Shown: positions 1 through 11,989 of the stretch, piece by piece
Layout: each line of letters opens with the position of its first letter
Position numbering within the stretch: position 1 is the stretch's first letter
Source of the DNA: Notospermus geniculatus
Taxonomy: Eukaryota > Nemertea > Pilidiophora > Heteronemertea > Lineidae
DNA: 64,000 nucleotides
NCBI GenBank assembly: GCA_002633025.1
Contig: NMRB01000589.1
Coordinates: 163,754-227,753 of the forward strand
Direction of reading: 5' to 3'
The notes under the pieces: model-generated
The model's input: the letters and a program-made list of their open reading frames with translations, nothing else
Database searches by the model: none
Told to the model about the DNA's origin: nothing
Position numbers and translations under genes: made by a program

Positions 1-671
1 AGGACTATGCTCATCCGAAATCTTCTGGGGTAGCGCATCAGACTCAAGTTTACCGACACCTGTAAATCGAATCACAAACTTCCAGAAGATCATGGCCTAC
101 ATCTGTCTTTCTATTACCACAGCAACCCATGGAATGGCTCCATTTGACCAAATGCAGAAGAAATCAGCTGGAGAACACTTGCACCAGCAACAGAAAGTTG
201 TCCTCACCACCAGGCACGGATCCAGGGGGTGCACCTGGCACACGCCCCCCTTTCGGCTAACAAATCTGTAAAATCAACCACAAAATTCTGAAATTATGGA
301 GCAAATCATTGAAATTCACCGCAGATTTCAATGTTTCTAGCAAAGTGCGCCCCCTCTTTCCCGAAATCCTGGATCCGCCCCTGACCACAGCACCATGGGT
401 CAAGGAGATGGTTTGTTTGGGAAATGAGCCAACGAACACAGACCAAGCAGTGGCAACTTACAAGTGGCTTCATCTTGTACGAAACTTCCTCTTTCCACTG
501 GGTGGACCAAGTTGGAATGACTGGAGTGTTCGGATGAGAAACACAACTGAACCAAAATACATGTAACATTTGTCCCCTGTCAGAGATGACTCACCGTGGG
601 ATGATGTCATGAAAATGCTATGTTGGTGGATGACACAGTCTGGTTATATAACAACTCCCCCCCCCCCCCCN
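1..671. other. Unique sequence left of the duplicated unit
   Basis: No homologous stretch precedes copy 2, so this segment lies outside the duplicated unit. It holds one complete MITE (211-383) and otherwise no exon, RNA gene or element I can support. It ends in a poly-C run and a single 'n' at 671, which is exactly where similarity to copy 2 begins. That coincidence suggests a contig join. Confidence 0.6.
211..383. mobile_element. MITE, CAGG…GGATCC family
   Basis: The ends are inverted repeats of the type CAGGGGCGGATCCAGGATTT and the element is flanked by the 5-bp TSD ACCAC. The interior encodes nothing. It matches 24835-25007 along its whole length. Confidence 0.85.
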
Positions 672-949
672 CAACAAAAATGATTGAGTCAGTTCCGTCG
701 TTTTCACTTTACATCAATACCTATCACAACTTCTTCCTTGTATTTTCATCAGATCAATAGAGCGAGTTATTGAAGTGAATAAGGCCAGGTCATGGTTCAC
801 TTGTTCTGGGGGTCACAAGTTCATATTCGAAATTGGGAGCCTGCCACCGTTCATGACTGGAGGAACCATACATTAAAATATAGGCCTACTTTATGAGAAC
901 TCTCCTTTGATGTGTGACTGTCCTTTTCCGGTTACATGTTAGGCAGTGA

Positions 950-1313
950 AAGTCACCGACCACTCCAAGTGGGAGTTTTCTCCCACAAGTTGACTGTCTT
1001 TGGGCAACTCAGTTGTGGTGGAAAGCTAGACACATCTTTGTGTCATTGGTCTTTGCACAAGATCTACGGAAATCAACAATGGTAAACTCCGCATTGAGAG
1101 CCGACTCCCATGAGAAAACTCACGTTGAGGAGCACCTTAAAGGTGCCTCTCCACGTGAGAGTTTTCTCGCAGAAGTTGGCTCACAATGGGCAATTCACCA
1201 TTATTTTTTCCTCACGGATACGCTGGGACCAACGACAAAACAACTGCTCGCAGTTGAGTTGCCCATAGAGAGCCAACTTGCGTGAGAAAAAACTCACGTG
1301 GAGAGGCGCCTTC
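950..1313. mobile_element. Two adjacent palindromic MITEs, copy 1
   Basis: Two related inverted-repeat elements sit head to head. Their arms contain CCACGTGAGAGTTTTCTC and GTTGGCTC-type words, and they meet near 1138-1140 (GAGCACCTT/AAAGGTGCC). Related arms occur at 41095-41170, 41485-41530 and 60061-60090. In copy 2 the pair is at about 18915-20300, split by two later insertions. Confidence 0.65.
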
Positions 1314-1467
1314 AGCGTGGCTCGACTGAAATGAGTGAGCCAATCTGGTGATGCCTCAAAAATGTGGTAACACGACATCAACTGGCCTCGGGAATCAACC
1401 CTCATCAGGTGTCAGGCCCTCATCAGGCGATGCAGGGACTCAATTCTCGCAAGGAGCAGTACCTTAA

Positions 1468-1611
1468 GGCGGTGAGAGACTGGCGCATAAGCAACACATC
1501 GGGAAAGCGTTCTACCAAGGCAGGCGGTAACACGGACCGAAACACTTACCGAAGAATCAGATTGGTGAAACGCCTGCACGACGCGTTGTGTATGCCAGTC
1601 TGTCACCGGCT
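1468..1611. mobile_element. TTAA-inserted MITE, GGCGGTGACAGACTGG family, copy 1
   Basis: Inverted ends of the type GGCGGTGACAGACTGGCGC and TTAA on both sides. A TTAA duplication is known from piggyBac-like and Kolobok transposons; the ends do not decide between them. Confidence 0.85.
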
Positions 1612-1615
1612 TTAA

Positions 1616-2927
1616 TCCACTCACCTTCCTATCGCTGGTGTACAGACCCATATTTACGATGGGGTTGAACTCAAAAATCTTAAGTCAAGTCTAAAACAGA
1701 TTGAAGTTTCTTCACGAATTCTCAATGCCACTACACTAGTCCTTGGTTCTTGTCAGTGAGTTGGCAAGATGCAGAACTGGATACAGAATTTATATTCCCA
1801 TTGAGAGGAATAGGGTTTGTTGAACTATTCCTCAGAATCAATGAAATATATTGGCAAGGCTGGTACAATAAGGAAACAAATCGTACAAAATTGGAGTCCA
1901 GAGAGAGAGTGATCTTGCTACTGAATCACAGCAATCTCACCAAGGCTAATATCTGATATTTGAAGCTAACTTTCTCATTTATGTAACATTACCACATTCT
2001 CAGGTGAATAGTTCACCATGGGGCAACTCAGGACAGGCTACTAGGGTCATGCTACATGAGATGTTTGTTGGTACACAATAAAACCACTAATACTGGAGAC
2101 TTTGGGGCTGACCAACACCTACACACGTCGGACTTGATGTTTGAACTCAAATAGTTTGAACTCACATGTCGGCCTACACTCATGAACAAGTTTGGAGACA
2201 TACCGGTACACAGCCACAAACATTCTCCGCCAATGGGGATGCTACATGTAGCCAACTGCCTCAATAGGTGTCACTAGTGGTTAAAACTATTGAAATGAAA
2301 CTGACATCCCGGTCCAACCTGAAACAGTGACAATCCTAGATTGACGACCGGAAGTAGTCAAACTGGACATGTGCAGGAGGTTGATCCTCAATTTCCCACA
2401 CAAAAGGCGTCCATTGTATAGGACCGGGTTTCGGTGTGCTCTCTATCGTAGCTACGATCCCCATTCAGAGGTGCCCCTTACCACTACCACTGCTTTCTGG
2501 TTGGTGCTTGAACCCGCAACCACTGAGATATCAGGCAATCATATTTACTGTGCCACTGTGAGAGCCATCTTACCCAAGGTCAATGAGGTTATCGCCTGAT
2601 GGGTGTATGTATAGAAGAAATGACCGCTTCCCCGGGCCCCTGAACAATCATTGAATCTGAAGCCATTCTGATGTAAGAGTTCATCCAGCGAGCATATCAG
2701 GTCAAAGTGGGTGTTATTTTTTGTATACCAATATCAGCAACCACTGACTGAGGTACTGTTATGTAATCATTGATTGGAGTATCAATAACTCACTTTCACC
2801 TCTGAGCTCGGGTCATGGGAGACGAGCTCTCTTTAGGTTGTAGTACAAAATCACTCTCCTATCCAAATAGAAAGGGTAGTGCCCAACCACGAGGGTCTGG
2901 TGGGATCATCCTCACTGTCAGCAGTAA
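1616..2927. other. No gene or element recognised, copy 1
   Basis: Aligns with about 20829-22078 of copy 2, apart from the insertion there at 21456-21739. Short frames inside are not kept between the copies. It is presumably intron or intergenic DNA. Confidence 0.6.
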
Positions 2928-3210
2928 CCCAATAGAGCTGCCTATTTTTTGCACTTTTCATCTGTAACTTTCACCGCCCTGAACCGCCATGAAATGCCAC
3001 TGCATTAAGCTGAATAGAGAACAGTATTATGAGTAAAGGTGGTTTATGGCGGTACGGCATCTGGAGACATGGTGGATTGTGGCGCTCCCGGCAGTAATTG
3101 GTGACTTTCATTTCTACATTAGAGGTGATGGGGATTTTTGTCAAAAAGTGGGTGTGGTCTTCTAGGCGGCTCACGGCGGGGTGGTTTAGGGCGGCATGGG
3201 GTCTATTGGG
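2928..3210. mobile_element. MITE with CCCAATAGA ends, copy 1
   Basis: Ends CCCAATAGAGC and GTCTATTGGG, flanked by GTAA on both sides, which is a one-base variant of TTAA. The interior shares the GCATTAAGCTGAATAGAGAA block with 20690-20824. The counterpart in copy 2 lies in the gap. Confidence 0.82.
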
Positions 3211-3807
3211 GTAATGACATTTCCAAAAACATGTAGCTGATAATAGTGAACAGCAGTTACCACACATAAACTGCAATACGATGACTGAGGTAGATTCTAC
3301 ACTAAGTCAAAACACACAATCATCTATTAACAAACAACTTGAGAAATATCGCAAAAAGATGTAACTCACATATTGCAAAGGTTCGTGTCGTTTTACAATG
3401 GTACAAGCTGCTGAAGTTCAAGCTGAATACGAACCTCCTCATTACTCACCTTAGCTATGAGATCCACAATAATACACAACACAAAACAAGGAACTGGTAT
3501 TTTCACCTTAGGCCTACTACTAGGAAGAACCGGAGAATAGAAGAATCGTTATCAGTTGTAATAACGGGAGATTCACCTGAAGCGGTGATGTTTTTTAAGA
3601 AACACGGAGAAACTAATTAGTCTAGATCCACCTGGAGGACAATCTAAAAACTAATCTCTGGCATGTTCGGCATGCTATGTAATCTACTCATTCTTTAACA
3701 TAAGCGTTGACCTGAAACCAAGGGGTAGCCATGAAGGGGTACTGCTTCCTTGGTTTTGCATTCCTTTCCCCCTGATTATACCTGCCAAACAGTCAATGAT
3801 ATTCAGT

Positions 3808-3963
3808 AAAGCGGCCTATCCACGTGCAATATTATTGCACAATATGAGGATCAAAGGGGCAATATTATTGCCAATCTTTCTTCCATCCACTATGCCAGAA
3901 GCACGTGATACCCATTTTGGGCCCCATATTGTGCAATAATATTGTACATGGATGGACCGCTTT
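3808..3963. mobile_element. Palindromic MITE, AAAGCGGCCTATCCACGTG family, copy 1
   Basis: The arms begin AAAGCGGCCTATCCACGTG and contain CAATATTATTGCACAATAT; the right end is the inverse (GGATGGACCGCTTT). It has no coding content. Confidence 0.82.
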
Positions 3964-5242
3964 AGGCCGACCACAAATTCCTTCAGTCATGGTATTAAGT
4001 CAACAACCCAAGGTTACCTAGACAAGAACCCGGAGACGTTAGTTCATTCTGTTAAAGATCAATATATACCTTATAATGTGGTATGGCTGTACACAAATTG
4101 TACTCGACACATACATGGAATCCCCATTTATATGTATTGCCAATCAGAGCCATCAATAATAGATCAATTCAAGTTTAATCAGCTCGTGGGCATTCGATGT
4201 CATCATTATGCTCGATAATTGATGGCAGATGCAGTGTAACGCCGATCTGGATGGAGGTGGGGTACAGTCGGCTGGCATCATTCTGAGGTAATCATGTGGT
4301 TCACAGCGCCCGCTGTGGCATCACACACCTCAAAATGGCCGACATGGGACAGCAGCCGAAGAAAAGCTCTGCCATAAAAGAGGCATACTGTGACCAAAGT
4401 CAGCAGGTCTTAGTCAATTGCAAAGTCTCAAGATCACAACAATCATGAAACATTATGCATCACATTGTCACATTTTTTCTAAAACTGTCAAAAACAACAC
4501 GTGTAGATGACCAATCACTGGCCTGTTTTGACACTTTCCAATATTTTAATGTGTACAGAGCACATCACATGACCATTTCGTCGAACCTCATGACGACTGG
4601 CATGGACAGCAGCTGAAGACAGCTCTGCCCTGAGAGGGGGCACGATATAGGCCAAAAAAAACTGACCACACTGTTACTGACAGTCGGCACGTCTTTCTGA
4701 CTAGTATTACTCAATTCTGAAGTCTCCATCACTAAATATCACGCTGTCACTATTTTTCTAAAACTACCAAAAAATAACACGTGTAGATGACCAATCAATG
4801 GCTCTTCTTGACAGGTTTTCAATATTTCATGTTTACACTAGAGCACATCATATGACCATTCCGTTGAAATGTGATTGGTCAATTTGACAAAACAATGGGA
4901 TCACAACTGATCAGTTCTCAATATGTGACCGATATCCATGAAAGAGACAACCCAAATTCTTTGAAAGGTCAACAGTTTTTCAATCAAAATAAATACGTCA
5001 TCAGACTGACTGATGACATCAGACGACACACCTGGCAAAGGACAGGTGTGAATGTAGCCTATTTGTGACCCTCCACAGCAACACCAGTCGCATGTCGCTC
5101 AGAAGGTGAGCCATAACGAACTTAGGCTAGATCACACCAGAAGAGAATGGAAGAAATAGATTATTTCAGATTTCATAATTGACAGACAATATTGAAACTG
5201 ACAAACAATTGGTCTCAACCTGGTTTTGGTGTGGTCACATTT
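3964..5242. other. Internal near-repeats, no gene recognised, copy 1
   Basis: Two related blocks of about 350 bp (near 4290-4600 and 4600-4880) share ACACGTGTAGATGACCAATC and AGCACATCA. This looks like an old local duplication and is also present in copy 2 (about 24700-25460). Confidence 0.55.
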
Positions 5243-5383
5243 CAGGGTTTCTGCCAGAATTTTTTTTGAGGGTAATAATTTCTTTAAAATCAGCAAAAAC
5301 CCCATGAAATTGAAGAAAATAGCCCTTTTGTGTTCCTTTGAGGGTTACCGTAGTACCCTTAGTACCCTCTGGCGGAAACACTG
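5243..5383. mobile_element. MITE, CAGGGTTTCCGCCAGA family, copy 1
   Basis: Starts CAGGGTTTCTGCCAG and ends CTCTGGCGGAAACACTG, flanked by the 5-bp TSD CATTT on both sides. The interior repeats GAGGGTA/GTACCC units. Confidence 0.88.
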
Positions 5384-6396
5384 CATTTGTGCCTTTCAAT
5401 TTGACAAGTTTTGTAGTTTGATGTTACAGAACCTACAGTACCCCGAGTCCTCATCACAGATGTTGTTCCAAAAAGGTGGAGATTTCAATACCAAGAAAGA
5501 AGTCCAACTACTAGTATATGCCATCAGAATTTCTCTACCGGGTACTTCCTTGAACCCAACCATGCCAACACTGTGACCCACGTCTGACACCCACCAGGTA
5601 CTGGCTGTAACTGCAGCATCCCTTCTTCACAACGATATGCCAGAATGTCATTTTTCCTCACAGCGATGGGCTAACAAGGATTCGTAACCGTCAAACCATC
5701 AGGACTTTCACATCCAACAAATACTTGTACGTCCACCAGTCCCTCGTTGATGAGTCAAGTCCTCGCCCAGACAGGTCCACGTCAGACAGCCTTTTCTCAC
5801 GGGATCAAAGATGTGAAAACACACCATGGGTTCTTTGACTTTGGACTATAATTTGTGAATTCCAAACTTGAGCATCAAGAATCTCTCAGAACAGACCATG
5901 TTGACACCCACGGTCATGACGGACTTCCACGAGCAGAATCACTGGACTTGATCCACCACAAAGCTGAGACAATACAAACATATAGCATTCCATCCAGACA
6001 TACTCGGCCAGACCGCGGTGGTATGATCCCATTGATGGCATACCTTGGCTATTACCGACAGTGAATGGATGGATGACATCATCATCGCCAGCTTCCCTTG
6101 CTCTCTCACGACGACGTAGTCATTCCCAGTTGATATTCAGCCAAAGAAGGTTTATGACTGACGGAGAGATCTTTACGGGGGAAACATTGGTCTGGTTGAA
6201 CTAACAAGGCNGTCCATCCGAGGACATAATTCCCTCGGCAAACTACAGACCATGCCAGAGTGGAAAATGTCAGGGGTGGTACTGTTATGTGAGTGCTGGA
6301 TCTGGACTACCATCAAGTACACCCCCCGCCACCCACCCACCCACCAGTATCATGCCACAATGCAAGTATGAACAGCCAATCAGTCTCCTTCTGCGG
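5384..6396. other. Strongly conserved stretch with an 'n' junction, copy 1
   Basis: From about 5830 to 6165 the sequence matches copy 2 (26656-26990) almost without change. An open frame in that part (5855-6064, plus strand) lacks splice support. After the 'n' at 6211, 120 bases differ entirely from copy 2 before similarity resumes at 6335. Confidence 0.55.
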
Positions 6397-6692
6397 GTTA
6401 AAAGTTTAAAAAGTTAAAGTTTATAGTCTGATATCAACAATCGTAGAGGTGTCATCCGACTTTACACTTTAACCCCAGTCTATCCTGAAACCTTTCAGTA
6501 GAACTCAGATGAGCTGCTCATTCAGCACTACAATCCGAGCATTCCCAACCGGTACCCATTTATACACCTGAGTGGAGAGAGGCCAAGTGAGGCAAAGAGA
6601 CTTAATGCCAAAGTCTCACGCCCAGTGGGATTCGAACCCGGGACCCTCTGACCGCTAGTCGGAGGCCCGAACCACTACACCACCGTGGCTCC
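6397..6692 (-). mobile_element. tRNA-derived SINE, copy 1
   Basis: Read on the minus strand, the head GGAGCCACGGTGGTGTAGTG contains an A-box-like TGGTGTAGTGG and a B box GGTTCGAATCC. A body follows, then a 3' tail of TTAAAC-type repeats (AACTTTAACTTTTTAAAC). RNA polymerase III would transcribe such an element. It is shared with copy 2. Confidence 0.87.
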
Positions 6693-7530
6693 TCAAAAAC
6701 GGGCCATGCATACATGTACGTTGACAAGTGAAGAAGAATGAAAGAGACATTACTTACAGCTGAAGTACAATGCCATCAAATTCCAAGTAAGAAAGTAGCG
6801 TACCCCATACAAAGAGTGAAAGAATCAGTTGATATACATCCCGGCACAAAATGAGAAGGCGGACCTCTAGAAACCATAGGAAATATCTCTGTCCTCTGCA
6901 AGCATCTCACCGCAAAGAGCCTGCGAGATATGACAGTCAACATATGTAACTACCCAAAGGCATCATTCAGCTTATTATTGGATTTTACCCCGCTAGCAAT
7001 CACAAGAGATTACCATGTAATTCCTTGTTGGAATCGAAGTTGGGCACCAAATTAACTGAACGTGGCAAGAGCTGGGTATTGATGAGTGATTGTCGACTTT
7101 GTTGACAAATTGGTTGGAATATGATGTGGTATGATTGATGATATGGCTATGTGGGGGCGGAAAGAGGTGGCCCACGGGCAGGACCATCAAGAGATGTACG
7201 TTTATTACATTACAACTTATGTCTGCCAACAAATGTGACCCGGCACAGCAAAATGAGTCGGAAGTCGCACAGAAGAAGACCGAAAGTGGAACCAGACAGC
7301 AACCACAGAAATCGACGAAGTCAAATTTCACAATGGGCAGACAATCCTGAAATCAGCAAACCGTTGGGGTCACCTTGGACATGTTGGGTATTCTTATGTG
7401 CGCATTCTGACTCATTTTGTCGTGCCGGGTCACAAATGTGACACTCCACAGCAAAACCAGTCACAAGTTGCTCAGAAGGTGAGCCGCAACGAACTAAGAT
7501 GACACCAGAAGAGAATGGAAGAAATAGATA

Positions 7531-7678
7531 CAGGGGCGGATCCAGGATTTGGGAAAACGAGGGGGCGCCCTGTGCTAGGAACATTGAAATTTGCACCCAA
7601 TTCCAGAATTTCATGGTCGATTTTACAGATTTGTTGGCCAAAAGGGGAGGCACGCACCCCCCTCTGGATCCGCGCCTG
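7531..7678. mobile_element. MITE, CAGGGGCGGATCC family, copy 1
   Basis: A 148-bp element with CAGGGGCGGATCCAGGATTT at the left and its inverse (CTGGATCCGCGCCTG) at the right. No clean 5-bp TSD remains: ATA on the left and ATA on the right is all that matches. It is also present in copy 2. Confidence 0.8.
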
Positions 7679-8351
7679 ATACTGTCAGATTCCATATTAC
7701 AGGCAGACAATATTGAAAGTGACAAACATTTGGTCTCAACCTGCCAAGGTACAATGTACATGTACATGTACGAGCGACATGCGACTGGTTTTGCTGTAGA
7801 GGGCCACAAATGTGACCCGGCACAACAAAATGAGTTGGAAGTCGCACAGAAGAAGACCCAACATGTCCAAGGTGACACCAACGGTTTGTTGATTTCAGGA
7901 TTGTCTGCCCATTGTGAAATTTGACTTTGGCAATTTCTGTAATTCTTGTCTGGTGTCATCTTCGGTCTTCTTCTGTGCGCATTCCGACTCATTTTGTTGT
8001 GCCGGGTCACACATGAGATTGGAAAACTGAAGTTTGTACGAACAACCTGTTGATGGCCTCACCACCTGTAACAGATGCCACCAAAATCCCCCACGCCACG
8101 GTTAGTCATCAAATCATATCGATAATTCATGATACCACATTGTGTGGGTTGATCAAAACACATTCCTGGAGGATGATTGAATAGTCGACATTGACATCAT
8201 GTAAAACCACAACAATGAAAGCTTCCCACCATCAAAACACTTGAATGTTTATTCATTATAAACATGTTTATAGAGCCAACCATCAGTAAATTCGAATTAA
8301 AGATATCCTCAGGCAAAATGGGCCATTTGAGGGGCATCCACACTCTTCTCC

Positions 8352-8843
8352 CAGGGGCGGATCCAGGATTTTCTCGTGGGGTGGGTTCTGGAGCACCCGG
8401 ACTCTTTGCCTTTCCTTCGCCACGTGCCTCGTCGGCGCCGAATTGGCAGGGGGTGTGGGGGACCTCCCCCAGTAAAATTTTGAAAATTAGAAGCTCTGAG
8501 ACACGATTTCCTGGCATCTGAGGTTGAGAAAGTCTTATACAAACATTTTTTTGAACAGTGTGATCTTCCTGTTCTTACCAGCCAGTGCGATGCCACGCCT
8601 CTTAGACATTTCAAAATAGTGCAAGCATACACAATGCAGTAGGCCTACCAGTATAATAGTAAGGCAACAGTTTTCCCAAGCAGGGGAAGAGAATTTCGTC
8701 GAATCATCGATGCAACAACTGTATCACCATGATTACATCACAGGCACAAGCGAGATGTTTAATGTTTAGAGAAAAACAATGTTATCTCTGGTCGCCGACG
8801 GGGGGTTCCAACCCCCAGAACACCCCCTCTGTATCCGCCCCTG
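8352..8843. mobile_element. Long GGATCC-ended element, copy 1 only
   Basis: Runs from CAGGGGCGGATCCAGGATTT to GTATCCGCCCCTG, flanked by TCTCC on the left and TCCCC on the right. Copy 2 shows the empty site (ACTTCTCCCAACACTG near 29195). The left part resembles the families at 26106 and 56524. Confidence 0.8.
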
Positions 8844-9015
8844 TCCCCCAACACTGCAGTGGGAATTGTCGGAAACGCCCCTTGTGTGTGTGGTGGCACT
8901 GCGGCGGGAAAATGAAGGACTGAGATGTGAAGGCACCATGAAATGCAAAAGTGAGTGGAGGCCTGTTTCTGTGGCTTCTAAAGATGTCTACTGCCAAGAG
9001 TTCTGGAGAAGCTCT

Positions 9016-9089
9016 CAGGGGTGGATCCAGGATTTGAGAAAAGAGGGGGCACCCTGTGCTAGGAACATTGAAATTCGCGTCCAATTCCA
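9016..9089. mobile_element. Half of a GGATCC-family MITE
   Basis: Only the left end of the family is present (CAGGGGTGGATCCAGGATTT…). It is interrupted at 9090 by a second MITE. The missing half presumably lay beyond that element, past the 'n' at 9420. Confidence 0.65.
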
Positions 9090-9418
9090 CAGGGTTCCTC
9101 CCCCAGACAGCTGTAAAATTTCATGGACCTTTTGAGGACTTTCATGGTATCGAATGTGTAAAATTTAATGACTGACACAGAAGCCGGGCCATGTGCGCCG
9201 GCATCTGCGTCCGACTTTTATTCTTTCGTGACAGAAAAAAATTAAAGAGACAATGTAAAAACCCCGAAATTTAATTTTCAAGACTAAACATTTTATTTTT
9301 TAAGGACTTTTATGGACTTTATAGGATTTTCTCAATATTTATGGACTTTCAAGGCCTTAAATTTAAGCATTTTATATTCTTGGACTTTCATGGTTTTAAA
9401 GGACCTGGAGGAACCCTG
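9090..9418. mobile_element. MITE with CAGGGTTCCTCC ends
   Basis: Starts CAGGGTTCCTCC and ends GGAGGAACCCTG, with an AT-rich interior full of 'atggactt' repeats. It is inserted inside the GGATCC-family half element. The right flank is cut off by the 'n' two bases beyond its end, so the TSD cannot be read. Confidence 0.75.
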
Positions 9419-9750
9419 TNGAAATCCTACTGAGTTGAGAAAATTCCGATTACTTATGAAAATCCTTAACGTGTGCAACCATGTGCTCTTGAAGCAGGGA
9501 TTCCCTAGGCATTCCCAGTGTGAGCTATTGTAAGAGCGAATTCTATTGGCTAACGCACGGGCTAAATTTAGCTCTAGGCCTAAGAGAAATCCTACTGAAT
9601 TGAGGAAATTCCTATTACTTAAGCAAATTCTCAGCTCAGGAAATTCGTAAGGTGCTTCGTGCATACCACTTGAATGATTTCCTTAGCCAAGAATTATTTT
9701 ACGAGGTTAAGGATAATCTTACACTTAATATAAGGATTTTTTGTGCATAC

Positions 9751-10004
9751 GGGGCCTGGACCCATATTCATAAAACTACTTAAGTCTAAGTATGACACTT
9801 ATCCTTTGTTCAACACAAAAGATAAGTATCACACTTAGACTTAAGTAGTTTTATGAATACGGGGCCTGGGCCCAGTTTCACAAAGAATCTTAAGTCTAAG
9901 AAAAAACTTAAGTCTGAAATGAAGTCATCTGATTTGCTGAAACTCTGGTCACATGATGACTTAAGTCAAACTTTAGACTTAAGTTTCTTTGTGAAACTGG
10001 GCCC
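9751..10004. mobile_element. Two abutting palindromic MITEs, copy 1
   Basis: The first (about 9751-9868) has arms CATAAAACTACTTAAGTCTA. The second (9868-10004) runs from GGGCCCAGTTTCACAAAG to its exact inverse. They share the GGGCC junction, so one may have inserted at the tip of the other. Both can fold into long stems containing CTTAAGT. Confidence 0.82.
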
Positions 10005-11012
10005 TGATCTGGTCCTTTTTCAGTCCGTTTGCCCCTAGTTTTCCAGATTTTCGCAAAAGTCCATGATTTTTTACGGACCTGAATGGGACAAAACCCATGC
10101 GCCAATGAACCACGCTTAAAGATGTCTACTGCCAAGAGTTCTGGAGAAGCTCCAGAGAGCTCAAATGCTCCACAGAAGAGGTCTTGAGAATGGAGGTCTG
10201 TTTGCATCCCACCTTACCAAGCCCTCCCCCCCCAGACATCAAACTTGCCAAGCAGTGGCAGACGAACAGATGGTCTTGATATCAACAACGATATCACAGT
10301 TTCTACGAACTGGTCAATTGATTTCCTAGAATTATAAAATAAACAGGTACGACAGAAAAAAAACGGGATCAATAGATAGTATACTATGAAAGGTACATAT
10401 TTTACATCACAGAGAGAACTCGAATGCCGTGACAGACACCTTTTATGGAGCTTAACATACATTATCATCGCCATTCAGCAGATGACAGCAGTGGAAACAG
10501 GCGGTGACAAAAGCTGACTTTTATTTATAGAAATCATTTCGGCCAATCAGGAACTGGATATGGGACAGGATGGCATGAATGAAGCTTACCCCTTGCAAAT
10601 CTCTCGACTAAATCTTTAAAATTTCACCAAAAGACAAAATCATGACTGGATATGGACAAGATCGTGAGAAATGAAGGAAGTGTCCCTCAATGAAGTGTCC
10701 TTCACGCAGGTTGGCAACACACGGGACAAGGAGGATGTGCAGACACTTCCATTCAACCTTTATCAGACATGAATGCCATCGTCTGAAGTCCACGACAAAT
10801 ATCAGAGATTGTAGGCTACTTTGACATAATAGTGGAAGACATCACCAACTCTCTTCCTAGTTCATGAGACAGCACAGGAAGGACAAATAATCAGCTGTGC
10901 ACTACTTCGAGTTCTAGTGCAGGAGTACCGGTACGCGTCGTTAGGCCTAGAAATAACTGTGTCTGATTCCGGCAGCGCTCACCCCGCACTGCGCGCTGGT
11001 TAGCAACCTTAC
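10005..11012. other. Intronic or intergenic tract, copy 1
   Basis: Lies 3' of the exon at 11013-11303 on the minus strand. The part to 10732 is identical to copy 2 and the rest shows the usual differences. No further exon was supported. Confidence 0.55.
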
Positions 11013-11303
11013 CTTCTGCAATCTCCGCTTCCATATCCACCCTACGTCCTTCGCGTACTCAGGCGTCCAACGGCTAGTGCCGGTGTACATGGGCGTCGAA
11101 TTGCCCGCGATGGAATTAACCGGTGTCAAAGTTCCTGTACTCGAGGCTACGGGTGTCGGCGGTTCACCCGTATCGTATAATCCAAGGACGTCCATTTCCT
11201 CCAGGGGACTTCCTGGTAACCGCACTAGGAGCTCCACCAGCGGACTCCTTACTTTTGGGAACCTGAACGGGTTCTTGTTGATATCTGAAGCCACGGGACT
11301 CAT
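11013..11303 (-). CDS. Coding exon of an unrecognised gene, copy 1
   Basis: A 97-codon open frame on the minus strand begins MSPVASDINKNPFRFPKVRS and ends WKRRLQK. It is followed immediately by the splice donor GTAAGG (AAG|GTAAGG, phase 0). The middle is rich in Thr, Ser, Pro and Gly (residues about 45-78) and the end is basic and aromatic. Compared with the copy at 31836-32126 I count five base differences: three synonymous and two Leu/Ile exchanges. That pattern fits a coding sequence under constraint. The ATG need not be the true start. An AG 15 bases upstream (…GGACAG|AGAAAC) would let the exon at 15064-15186 join in phase, adding RNVDR. I do not recognise the family and find no signal peptide or membrane segment. 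Later exons should lie at lower coordinates, but none is certain. Confidence 0.62.
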
Positions 11304-11989
11304 TCTGTCAACGTTTCTCTGTCCAGTCCTTGAGAAGCGGGTTACAGGAGCTCACAGAAGGTTAACTGTCCACTGTTTAGAAAATTAACACCTGACTGAA
11401 GGCATTCGTTTTCCAAGGGCAGAAAGTTGGTCATTCAGAGGCAATAGAACACTTGGTGTTAGGGTGAGCCTCCCAAGGCCTTACACTAACTTACACCCTT
11501 GAATACAAACATACTTGTGCACATGAACAGTATAATGGTAATTTAAATCAGTGAGGCTTGAAAATCCAAACAACAGAGGAATGGAAGTCAGCTAATCTTC
11601 TTATAGTCAAAGATGGAAGTTTTTAGCAATGGCACACAGATCAGCGGTCACGTCTTTTGCAGGGAAAACAATCCAATTTCCTTCCATTCTCATGTGAATC
11701 ATGAATGAAGGTACCCCGGGGTTACTATGCAGATGTCACCTCAGGAACTTTTAGATGTGCACTACAAGGAAGTTTTGTAGACAATGAAAATGAGCACGGG
11801 TGGCAGGTGTCATGATCACGATGACTGAATTCCTGTACGATGGAGATCCTTGTCAATGATTGGTTGTCCGATATCATGGATCATCCATATTGTGATAATC
11901 AGTCACTACAACTCTGTCATGCTGTAGTTGTCACCGACATGTGTTTCAAAGCCACACGACAGGTGAGAGACTGCAGGGCCTACTCGTGG

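Noticed and set aside
2971-3276. 101-codon open frame on the minus strand
   Set aside because: It lies across the CCCAATAGA-ended MITE and has no protein-like composition.
5855-6064. Plus-strand open frame identical in both copies
   Set aside because: It has no splice sites or recognisable protein, and the neighbouring non-coding sequence is equally unchanged, so identity alone is not evidence of coding.
7321-8010. 229-codon open frame on the minus strand
   Set aside because: It reads through the GGATCC-family MITE and a palindromic repeat (7200-7430 against 7850-8010); matching frames occur wherever the MITE occurs.
9332-9664. 110-codon open frame on the minus strand
   Set aside because: It crosses the 'n' at 9420 and an internal direct repeat (GAGAAATCCTACTGA at about 9420 and 9584).
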